Source of the DNA: Cloacibacterium rupense
GTDB lineage: Bacteria > Bacteroidota > Bacteroidia > Flavobacteriales > Weeksellaceae
Assembly: GCF_014645495.1 (NCBI RefSeq)
Contig: NZ_BMLV01000005.1
Coordinates: 118,521-182,520, forward strand
DNA length: 64,000 bases
Reading direction: 5' to 3'
The position numbers were made by a program, and so were the translations under genes. The notes beneath the pieces are model-generated. The model saw only the letters and a program-made list of their open reading frames with translations, was not told the DNA's origin and searched no databases. The stretch's first letter is position 1; every line of letters starts with the position of its first letter. Of this stretch, positions 16,176-23,591 are shown one piece after another.

Positions 16176-17414
16176 TTAATTAATTTTTTTTCCATCAATA
16201 TACACTTCACTTGCCACCAAACTTCCTTGATTATATATAACATTCTGGAAATTATCGGTTTCAAAAACCACAAAATCGGCTTTCATTCCTTTTTTCAAAA
16301 TTCCTCTATCGGTTAAATTCAAAGCTTTTGCAGCACGAAACGTAATTCCTGCGAAAACTTCGGCAGTAGAAAGTTTCTGATACGTTGCTAAAATAGATGC
16401 TTGTAAAATTAAATTTCCATTAGGTGCAGAACCAGGATTCCAATCACTTGCTATGGCGAGAATTCCGTTTTTATCCAATATTTTTCTAGCTGGAGTAAAT
16501 GGTTCTCCCAAACCAATACTCGCACCTGGAAGTGCTACTGCTACTGTTTCTGATTTGGCTAAATATTCTAAATCTTCATCTATCGTAGCTTCTAAATGGT
16601 CAGCAGAAACGGCGCCGACTTCCACCGCAATTCTAGAACTTCCTGCAGTAAACTGGTCGGCGTGAACGGTAATTTCAAAGCCTAATTCTTTAGCTTTTAT
16701 TAAAAAATTCCGACTTTCTTCTCGTTGAAATGCAGATTTTTCTATGAAAACATCCACTCTTTTCGCTAGATTTTCTTTTTTTACTTTGGGTAAAATTTCG
16801 TCTAAAATATATTGCAAATATGCTGAAGAAGTTCCTTCAAAATCTCTTGGTTTCAAGTGTGCGGAAAGACAAGTTGGTACAAGAGTAGCTTTGGTTTTTT
16901 CTTGTGCTTTTTTGATCACACGAAGCATTTTGAGTTCGCTTTCTACATTTAAACCATAGCCAGATTTTATTTCAATAGTCGTAATTCCGAGTAAAATTAA
17001 ACGATTGATTCTTTCTAATAAAGTTTCTAAGAGTTCGTCTTCTGAAGCATTTCTGGTATGCTGAACGCTGCTCCAAATTCCGCCCCCTTTTTCTGCAATT
17101 TCTAAGTAAGTTTTCCCTGCATTTCTCATCGCAAAATCATTGGCTCTATTTCCACCGAAACAAATATGAGTGTGACAATCGATGAAAGCGGGAAGAACAA
17201 CTCTGTCGGAGAGTTGGAGAGTTGAAGAATTGGAGAGAGATTGCTTCGTTTTATTAGCAATAACATCATAGTTTCCTATTTCTTCAATTTTGTTTTCAGA
17301 ATTAATTAAAATACCACCGTTTTCGATGATTTCTAATTGTTCGTCAGAGATTTTTCCTCGAAGTGGAAGATTGTTTAAGGTAAGAATTTGTTTAAACGGT
17401 CCGAATAATTTCAC
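16176..17414 (-). CDS. hutI: Imidazolonepropionase
   Basis: A 412-residue metal-dependent amidohydrolase that opens imidazolone-propionate to N-formimino-glutamate in histidine catabolism. The metal-binding DCHTHICFGGNRANDFAMR is at about residues 78-96, with further ligands at EITVHADQF and AVSADHLEA and the final Asp in IASDWNPGSAP. Residues about 57-69 (SLSNSSTLQLSD) are coded by an imperfect 8-bp repeat and look like a non-family insert in the small beta domain. It is translated just ahead of hutG and lies 83 nt after an MFS carrier gene without an obvious terminator between. Confidence 0.96.
   Translation of the reverse strand: MKLFGPFKQILTLNNLPLRGKISDEQLEIIENGGILINSENKIEEIGNYDVIANKTKQSLSNSSTLQLSDRVVLPAFIDCHTHICFGGNRANDFAMRNAGKTYLEIAEKGGGIWSSVQHTRNASEDELLETLLERINRLILLGITTIEIKSGYGLNVESELKMLRVIKKAQEKTKATLVPTCLSAHLKPRDFEGTSSAYLQYILDEILPKVKKENLAKRVDVFIEKSAFQREESRNFLIKAKELGFEITVHADQFTAGSSRIAVEVGAVSADHLEATIDEDLEYLAKSETVAVALPGASIGLGEPFTPARKILDKNGILAIASDWNPGSAPNGNLILQASILATYQKLSTAEVFAGITFRAAKALNLTDRGILKKGMKADFVVFETDNFQNVIYNQGSLVASEVYIDGKKIN
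17209..17240. repeat. Imperfect 8-bp tandem repeat inside hutI
   Basis: Two exact copies of GAGAGTTG followed by two diverged ones (AAGAATTG and GAGAGAGA), wholly within coding sequence. Confidence 0.7.
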
Positions 17415-17497
17415 AGAAAATTGATTTTGGTAAAATTAAGAAAATTTGATTCTTAACTAAAAAAATATGTTCATAAAAAAATAATTTTTCCTGAAAA

Positions 17498-18649
17498 TTA
17501 ATCTCTATTCTTCAAATGATCAAAAACCATTTTAGAAAGCGGAATGAACATAAAACCACCGATGATAAAAGTAATAAATGCTCTTTGTAAACCGAAAGCG
17601 TGCGCCAGATAACCAATAATGGGCGGGCCTAGAAACATACCTACGGTAGAATAAGTACTCACGATAGAAATTACTATTCCTACAGAATATTTTTTGGCTT
17701 TACCTGATAGTATAAATGTCATAGGATACAAGCCTGAAACACCAAACCCTACCATACAAAAACCAATAAGCGCCGTCCAAAAATATGGAAAAACTACTGC
17801 CATTGCAACGCCAGTCATAATCAAAAAAGAACCTAAAATGTATAATTTTTGCATTCCGAATTTCTCCATCATTTTATCAATGGTTAATCTAGAAATCGTC
17901 ATACAAACCATAAAAAGCAAGTAACCATACGTAAAAACCTCTTCTTTTACTACTTCTTTGAAATAAACTCCATTCCAATCGTACATTCCACCTTCGCAAA
18001 TGGCCGCAAAAAAGACAATTAATCCTAACAATGAAATATATTTACTCGGTTTCCCTAGTCTAAAACCATTTCCGCTTCTTGCTTTGTCATTCTTCAATAA
18101 GTAAGGAAATGCAAAAAGTATCATCAAAATTCCGAAAACAGCCACCAACAAAAGATGCCATTCTATGGAAATTTTAAATTTAATCATAATAGTAGAAAAC
18201 AAAACGCCTAAAATTCCTCCAATACTCCAGATACCGTGAAAGGTTCCTACAATTTTTTTCTCAAATTTTTCTTGAATGGCAATAGACTGAGTATTAATGG
18301 CAATATTAATCACCCGTAGTGAAACAGAGAAAACAACCAAAGCAAATACAATCCACCAAATAGAAGGTGCAAAACCAATAAAAAGCAGAGACAATAAAAA
18401 TGTGAAACTAGCAATCTGAAGCGGAATCCTATTGTCAAATTTTGAAACTAGCCAACCAGAAAGCGGAATACCAATAACAGCACTTGCAGGCATTACCATG
18501 AGTAAATTGCCCAAAGTATCTTCATCAAGGTTAAAATTATCTTTGATTGTAGGTATTCTAGAAGCCCAAGTAGAAAAACAAATCCCCGAAAGAAGGAAAT
18601 ATGCAGAAAGGGCAATCCTTTGTTTCTGTCTTTTTTCTAATTCATTCAT
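17498..18649 (-). CDS. MFS transporter
   Basis: A 383-residue major facilitator superfamily carrier with about 12 hydrophobic segments. The loop SGWLVSKFDNRIPLQ after the second helix fits the MFS G-x-x-x-D-x-x-x-R signature, and GTFHGIWSIGGILGVL is the conserved stretch of helix 5. Pattern is nearest to the YbjJ/FucP-like group, whose substrates are often sugars or unknown. Its position upstream of hutI-hutG, same direction, 83 nt apart, would allow co-transcription, but nothing in the sequence ties it to histidine or its derivatives. Confidence 0.9.
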   Translation of the reverse strand: MNELEKRQKQRIALSAYFLLSGICFSTWASRIPTIKDNFNLDEDTLGNLLMVMPASAVIGIPLSGWLVSKFDNRIPLQIASFTFLLSLLFIGFAPSIWWIVFALVVFSVSLRVINIAINTQSIAIQEKFEKKIVGTFHGIWSIGGILGVLFSTIMIKFKISIEWHLLLVAVFGILMILFAFPYLLKNDKARSGNGFRLGKPSKYISLLGLIVFFAAICEGGMYDWNGVYFKEVVKEEVFTYGYLLFMVCMTISRLTIDKMMEKFGMQKLYILGSFLIMTGVAMAVVFPYFWTALIGFCMVGFGVSGLYPMTFILSGKAKKYSVGIVISIVSTYSTVGMFLGPPIIGYLAHAFGLQRAFITFIIGGFMFIPLSKMVFDHLKNRD

Positions 18650-18657
18650 TTCGTGTA

Positions 18658-18665
18658 CAAAATTA
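18658..18665 (-). promoter_or_regulatory. -7 element for the MFS gene
   Basis: Leftward TAATTTTG matches TAnnTTTG immediately upstream of the MFS start codon (8 nt), implying a very short leader if used. Confidence 0.45.
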
Positions 18666-18774
18666 CGGCAATCTCATCTAAAAATTAGAATATTTTCTCG
18701 TCAAATTCTTATTAAAATCTGACTTTTATGATGATTTAAAACAAATCTCACTTATTTCTCAGAACAAAATTTTC

Positions 18775-18782
18775 TATCTTTG
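18775..18782 (+). promoter_or_regulatory. -7 element for ruvB
   Basis: TATCTTTG matches TAnnTTTG, 17 nt before the ruvB start codon. Confidence 0.55.
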
Positions 18783-18799
18783 GGATAAATTATAAAAAG

Positions 18800-19822
18800 A
18801 TGCCCGATTTTTTACACGCCGATAAAGATAATTTTTCTGATGATGAATTAATGCAGGAAGAAAAAATCCGTCCTCAGAGTTTTCGTGATTTTGCAGGACA
18901 GAGAAAAACATTGGATAATCTTGAAGTTTTCGTGGCGGCTGCTAAAAACAGAGGAGCTGCGCTAGACCACGTTCTTTTGCACGGACCTCCAGGTCTGGGA
19001 AAAACCACATTAGCGCATATTATTGCAAATGAATTGGGCGTTGGTTGTAAAATTACTTCGGGGCCAGTTCTAGACAAACCCGGAAGTTTGGCAGGATTAT
19101 TGACCAATTTAGAAGAAAATGATGTTCTTTTTATTGATGAAATCCACCGTCTTTCGCCCATTGTAGAAGAGTATTTGTACTCTGCAATGGAAGATTACAA
19201 AATCGATATTATGCTAGAAACAGGGCCTAATGCTCGTTCTGTGCAAATTGGTTTAAATCCTTTCACATTGGTTGGTGCAACTACAAGAAGTGGAATGCTT
19301 ACCAAACCGATGTTGGCAAGATTTGGTATTCAATCTAGATTAGAATATTATACGATAGAACTTTTGGGAATGATTATCGAAAGGAGTGCCAGAGTTTTGG
19401 GCGTTCCTATTTATGAAAATGCGGCACTAGAAATTGCGAGAAGAAGCAGAGGAACTCCTAGAATTGCGAATGCACTTTTGCGCAGAGTTCGGGATTTTGC
19501 AGAGATTAAAGGAAATGGCGAAATTGAAATTGAAATCACCAAATTTGCTTTAAATTCTTTGAATGTAGATGAATTTGGATTGGATGATATGGACAACAAA
19601 ATTATGCGGGTGATGATAGAAAATTTCAAAGGAAAACCTGTAGGAATTTCTGCATTGGCAACTTCAATTGGCGAAAATCCTGAAACGATAGAAGAAGTTT
19701 ATGAACCATTTTTAATACAAGAAGGTTTTATCATTAGAACTCCGCGAGGAAGAGAAGTAACGGAAAAAGCGTACAAACATTTGGGGATTTCGATACCAAG
19801 AAGGCCTGATAGTTTGTTTTAG
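18800..19822 (+). CDS. ruvB: Holliday junction branch migration helicase RuvB
   Basis: A 340-residue AAA+ motor that, with RuvA, drives branch migration of Holliday junctions in recombination and repair. Walker A is [17 protein letters not shown], Walker B is [10 protein letters not shown], sensor 1 is [12 protein letters not shown] and the arginine finger region is [12 protein letters not shown]. The C-terminal winged helix ends with [13 protein letters not shown]. Length is standard. Its promoter lies close upstream. Confidence 0.98.
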   Translation: MPDFLHADKDNFSDDELMQEEKIRPQSFRDFAGQRKTLDNLEVFVAAAKNRGAALDHVLLHGPPGLGKTTLAHIIANELGVGCKITSGPVLDKPGSLAGLLTNLEENDVLFIDEIHRLSPIVEEYLYSAMEDYKIDIMLETGPNARSVQIGLNPFTLVGATTRSGMLTKPMLARFGIQSRLEYYTIELLGMIIERSARVLGVPIYENAALEIARRSRGTPRIANALLRRVRDFAEIKGNGEIEIEITKFALNSLNVDEFGLDDMDNKIMRVMIENFKGKPVGISALATSIGENPETIEEVYEPFLIQEGFIIRTPRGREVTEKAYKHLGISIPRRPDSLF

Positions 19823-19837
19823 ATTAAAGTAAAATCT

Positions 19838-20884
19838 ATGAAAAAATTAGTGCATTTATTTTTTGTTTTGTTTTCTGTTTTTTGTTTCGGACAAGAAAAA
19901 GATTTATGGTATCCTTTTTTTAAAAATAATTCTAATACTATGGGATTTAAAGACAAAAATGGGAAGGTAATGATTAAACCAAAATTTTTTGCTCCATTTT
20001 CTACAGGAAATTTTAATAATATTTATGCTGTAAATGAGATAGATGGAGATGAATATTATTTATTAAAAAATGGAAATAAAGTAGGAAAAGATAGTGTCTA
20101 TGTTTTTGATACTGAATACGCTAAAGAATCTGAAGGTAAAATAAAATTTCGGGACAAAAAAACGGATAAAGTTGGTTTTTTTGATAAAAACGGTAAAGTG
20201 ATAATCCCTGCAATTTATAATGACGCTGGAGATTTTCATAATAACATTGCGTTAGTGATAAAAGATGCTCACAAACAAAAATGGGAATCTAAATCAAAAA
20301 GTGAAAATCATGAAGGAGATTGCAATCATTGGTCTTGGAAAGGGGGAAAAACTTTAGCAATAAATACTTCTGGATCTATACTTTTTGAAATTCCACTAGA
20401 CAATTATTCACATTCTATTGATTATAAGAATGTTTATAAAAAAAATGCACTTAATGAAAATGTAGATTCCGACATTTACACCACTTACAAAGGTAGTGAT
20501 GGAAATACGTATTCTTTTTACAGTCCTGAAAAAGATTTTAAAAAATGGTTTGAAACAAAATTTTTAACAGATTTTAAATCTAAGGGGAAAATTTCCGAAA
20601 ACTATTTTGATAAAATGGTAGAATTACAAAGAGAGGGAAAACCAAAACACATTAGTAGAAAAATCTTCTTAAATAAATACGGTGAAAATTGTAATAACCT
20701 TATAAAAGAGTACCTTCAAAATGAACTTGAAATAAATTTTTCTGATGGAAATACTTTTGAAGAAGAAAACAAAGAACTGTCTATAGAATTAAGACTTACA
20801 CCTAAGGTAGAAAAAGATTTCTATCAAAAATTAATTATTTTTACTAAAATTGGAGATTCTTTTTACATTACTTCTACTCCTTAA
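19838..20884 (+). CDS. Exported WG-repeat protein
   Basis: A 348-residue secreted protein. A signal peptide ends at FCFGQ. Two clear WG-type repeats follow: MGFKDKNGKVMIKPKF (about residues 35-50) and VGFFDKNGKVIIPAIY (about residues 111-126), each predicted to form a small beta unit. The C-terminal ~150 residues are Lys-rich without a recognised domain. WG-repeat proteins are widespread in Bacteroidota, with no common function established. It starts 15 nt after ruvB in the same direction. Confidence 0.8.
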   Translation: MKKLVHLFFVLFSVFCFGQEKDLWYPFFKNNSNTMGFKDKNGKVMIKPKFFAPFSTGNFNNIYAVNEIDGDEYYLLKNGNKVGKDSVYVFDTEYAKESEGKIKFRDKKTDKVGFFDKNGKVIIPAIYNDAGDFHNNIALVIKDAHKQKWESKSKSENHEGDCNHWSWKGGKTLAINTSGSILFEIPLDNYSHSIDYKNVYKKNALNENVDSDIYTTYKGSDGNTYSFYSPEKDFKKWFETKFLTDFKSKGKISENYFDKMVELQREGKPKHISRKIFLNKYGENCNNLIKEYLQNELEINFSDGNTFEEENKELSIELRLTPKVEKDFYQKLIIFTKIGDSFYITSTP

Positions 20885-20927
20885 ATTCTCAAAATTTTAC
20901 TTAAATTAGCACAAAATCACACGTTTT

Positions 20928-21794
20928 ATGAAACTCTATCCTATACAATGCGGAAAATTTAAATTAGACGGCGGTGCTATGTTTGGCGTGGTTCCGAAAT
21001 CGCTTTGGGAACGCACCAATCCTGCTGATGAAAAAAATTTGATAGAATTGGGCACTCGTTCTCTTTTGGTAGAAGATGGTAAAAAACTCATTCTCATAGA
21101 TTGTGGCTTAGGAAATAAACAAGATGAGAAGTTTTTCGGGCATTATTCACTTTATGATGATGATACTTTAGATAAAAATTTAGCAAAATATGGTTTTGTA
21201 AAAGATGATATTACTGATGTTTTTCTAACGCATCTTCACTTCGATCATTGTGGTGGCGCAATTGAATGGAATGATGATAAATCTGGTTACAGACCAGCTT
21301 TTAAAAACGCACAATTTTGGACCAACGAAAATCACTGGCAATGGGCTACAGAACCCAACCCTAGAGAAAAAGCGAGTTTCTTGAAGGAAAATATTTTACC
21401 AATGCAAGAAAGCGGACAATTGCAGTTTTTACCAACTCCGAAAACTGGGAATTATGGTTTCGCTCCTGATTTGAAAATGGATGTAATTTTTGTAGATGGG
21501 CATACCGAAAAACAAATGCTTCCGGTAATTCAATATCAAGAAAAAACCATTGTTTTCGCAGCAGATTTAATCCCAACTGTTGGGCATATTCCTCAAGTTT
21601 ATGTGATGGGTTATGACACCAGACCGCTTCTCACAATGGAAGAAAAAGGAAAATTCCTAAAACAATGTGTGGACAATGAGTATTTATTGTTTTTTGAACA
21701 CGATGCTCATCATGAACTGGCAAGTCTAAAAATGACGGAAAAAGGAGTAAAATTAGATGAAACTTTTAGTTTTAATGATGTTTTTGGGTATTAA
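20928..21794 (+). CDS. MBL-fold metallo-hydrolase
   Basis: A 288-residue metallo-beta-lactamase-fold hydrolase without a signal peptide. The zinc-binding HxHxDH is present as LTHLHFDHCGG, preceded by the conserved IDCGLG. FVDGHTEKQM, FAADLIP and FFEHDAHHELA supply the later ligands. The arrangement resembles the group that includes N-acyl-homoserine lactonases and methyl parathion hydrolase, but substrate cannot be read from sequence. It starts 43 nt after the WG-repeat gene. Confidence 0.9.
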   Translation: MKLYPIQCGKFKLDGGAMFGVVPKSLWERTNPADEKNLIELGTRSLLVEDGKKLILIDCGLGNKQDEKFFGHYSLYDDDTLDKNLAKYGFVKDDITDVFLTHLHFDHCGGAIEWNDDKSGYRPAFKNAQFWTNENHWQWATEPNPREKASFLKENILPMQESGQLQFLPTPKTGNYGFAPDLKMDVIFVDGHTEKQMLPVIQYQEKTIVFAADLIPTVGHIPQVYVMGYDTRPLLTMEEKGKFLKQCVDNEYLLFFEHDAHHELASLKMTEKGVKLDETFSFNDVFGY

Positions 21795-21802
21795 TTTGAA
21801 AG

Positions 21803-21830
21803 GAAGTTAGAAGATGGAAGATGGAAGTTT
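21803..21830. repeat. Heptanucleotide repeat containing the coaE start codon
   Basis: Four 7-bp units of type GAAG(A/T)T(G/A/T), two of them exact GAAGATG. The annotated ATG of coaE is inside the second unit, and a second, out-of-frame ATG is in the third. Confidence 0.8.
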
Positions 21831-22434
21831 AAAAACTGCAAAAAAAATTATTGGTCTAACTGGAGGAATTGGCAGTGGAAAATCTACGGTAGCCGAATTT
21901 ATTGAAGAAATGGGCTATCCTGTTTATAATTCTGATTTTTGGGCTAAAGAATTGGTGAATATTGATGAAAACCTTAAACATAGAATTATAAGTCTTCTTG
22001 GCGAGAATTCTTATGATGAAGACGGAGAGTACAACAGACCTTATGTTGCCTCGATAGTTTTTGAAAATGAAGAGCTACTTCTTGAACTGAATAAAATAAT
22101 TCATCCTGCGGTAAAGGAGCATTTTGAGAATTGGGTAAATGCACAAAATTCTGAATTTGTTTTCAAAGAAACAGCCCTTTTATTTGAGTTAAAGCTCAAT
22201 GAAAGTTGTTATCAATCTATTTTAGTAACTGCCGAAGACAATATCAGAATAAAACGGGTAATGGACAGAGACCAGAAAACTTACCGAGAAATAGAAGCCA
22301 TTATGCAAAAACAAATGCCCGAAAAAGATAAAATTAAAAAGGCAGATTTTGTTATTGAAAATAATTCAGACCTTGAAACTTTGAAATCTTTCACAAAACA
22401 AACAATCAAAGAATTAGAAAAAATGGATTTGTAA
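21814..22434 (+). CDS. coaE: Dephospho-CoA kinase
   Basis: A 206-residue P-loop kinase that phosphorylates dephospho-CoA in the last step of coenzyme A synthesis. The Walker A is IIGLTGGIGSGKSTVAEF. EELLLELNKIIHPAV and FVFKETALLFELKL are family segments in the lid/CoA region. The family normally begins within a few residues of the I-I-G-L-T-G-G strand; here about ten extra residues (MEDGSLKTAK) come from a tandem repeat. No other in-frame ATG or GTG lies closer, so I kept this start. Confidence 0.95.
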   Translation: MEDGSLKTAKKIIGLTGGIGSGKSTVAEFIEEMGYPVYNSDFWAKELVNIDENLKHRIISLLGENSYDEDGEYNRPYVASIVFENEELLLELNKIIHPAVKEHFENWVNAQNSEFVFKETALLFELKLNESCYQSILVTAEDNIRIKRVMDRDQKTYREIEAIMQKQMPEKDKIKKADFVIENNSDLETLKSFTKQTIKELEKMDL

Positions 22435-22440
22435 ATCAAC

Positions 22441-23091
22441 TTAAAATTGATACACAATATTCCAGCTAAATCCCACATTAAACTTAGAAGAACTTTTACC
22501 AAATCCGGGGATAATCATGGGTTGCATTTCTTCTTGCTTAGAAGTGTATGCTAAGTATCTTGGTTGTGCATTGACATCTACATAAAAATTAGATTTAAAC
22601 AACTGAACTCTAGCTCCGACCATTGCCTCAACCCAATATGAAGATTGTTTAGATGCAGGCAACTGTAAATATTGGTCTGCCCCGCCAAAAGCTCTGATAG
22701 GTACAGATTTGTATTCTTGTGCGTAAAAAGAAGCCCCTAGTTTTCCACCAGCATAGAAACCACTGTCCTTGTCCTCATGATCCATAGAAAGCAAATAGAA
22801 ACCACCTAATTTCGCGAAAATTCCATTAGCAGAAGCATCATAACCACCTTTTTGATAAATATTTTTATCATATCCGACATCTAAAACAGCATTGATATTT
22901 TTTTTCACTTTTGTAGAAACATGCGCTTGAAATAATTTTCTATCACTAAATGCAGACATTGCAGCATTTAAGACATCTACACCAATGGCAAGATTAGGTT
23001 CGTACTTGTATTTTGGTTTTATAGAATCTTTTTCTTGAGCAAAAAAGAAACTTAAACTAAAAAATAAAATAAAAGTGAGTTTTGTTTTCAT
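22441..23091 (-). CDS. DUF6048 family outer-membrane-like protein
   Basis: A 216-residue exported protein. From the chosen ATG, MKTKLTFILFFSLSFFFAQ is a signal peptide; the longest frame begins nine codons earlier and overlaps the preceding gene more. The mature part alternates hydrophobic and polar residues and ends in an aromatic residue (FSWNIVYQF), typical of a small beta-barrel. It matches my recollection of DUF6048, which is paired with DUF6452 in Bacteroidota. The two genes overlap here by 35 nt. Function unknown. Confidence 0.75.
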   Translation of the reverse strand: MKTKLTFILFFSLSFFFAQEKDSIKPKYKYEPNLAIGVDVLNAAMSAFSDRKLFQAHVSTKVKKNINAVLDVGYDKNIYQKGGYDASANGIFAKLGGFYLLSMDHEDKDSGFYAGGKLGASFYAQEYKSVPIRAFGGADQYLQLPASKQSSYWVEAMVGARVQLFKSNFYVDVNAQPRYLAYTSKQEEMQPMIIPGFGKSSSKFNVGFSWNIVYQF

Positions 23092-23524
23092 CAATAATTT
23101 GATCTTGATTTTTTTCAATTTTTATTACTGGATTTGGTGTTTCTAAAGTCCCACCTACGTTTTCGTACAATCTTTTGAAACCGCAAGCCGGAGATACATA
23201 TTCTGATTTTAAAGTGTATGTAACTTTTATTTTTGAAGCATTTCCTTTATTAGAAGTTCTGAGAGAAATTTCTGTAAAAAGATTATTGTCTACTCTGAGA
23301 GGAATCATTGCAGAATCTACTTCTTTAGCTTTTATAACACTCACATTTCCTGCTCCATAATTCACATCTACATATAACGAATCTAATGTAGCAACTCTGC
23401 CGTCTAATGTCTTAAATTTCACCTTCATTCTAGGAGTAGCCTCGCCTGTTACGCATACGTCATCATCACCTTCGCAAGAAGTGAGAAATAGCACCCCGAA
23501 AAATAATAAAAACCAATATTTCAT
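23057..23524 (-). CDS. DUF6452 family lipoprotein
   Basis: A 155-residue lipoprotein: MKYWFLLFFGVLFLTSCEGD has a lipobox with Cys17, followed by the acidic residues often seen after lipidation in Bacteroidota. The mature region contains VCVTGEATPRMKVKF and CGFKRLYENV, with two further Cys that could form a disulfide. It fits the DUF6452 family, commonly next to DUF6048 and rlmD. Its 3' end overlaps the DUF6048 gene, indicating coupled expression. Function unknown. Confidence 0.75.
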   Translation of the reverse strand: MKYWFLLFFGVLFLTSCEGDDDVCVTGEATPRMKVKFKTLDGRVATLDSLYVDVNYGAGNVSVIKAKEVDSAMIPLRVDNNLFTEISLRTSNKGNASKIKVTYTLKSEYVSPACGFKRLYENVGGTLETPNPVIKIEKNQDQIIDENKTHFYFIF

Positions 23525-23541
23525 TATTCATTTTTTAAGTT

Positions 23542-23577
23542 AAAAAAACCACAAAAACAATGTTTGCTTTTGTGGTT
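23542..23577 (-). terminator. Rho-independent terminator of the metalloprotease gene
   Basis: A 10-bp perfect stem AACCACAAAA/TTTTGTGGTT followed leftward by a T run, 14 nt after the metalloprotease stop. Confidence 0.85.
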
Positions 23578-23591
23578 CAAAATTAAGATTT

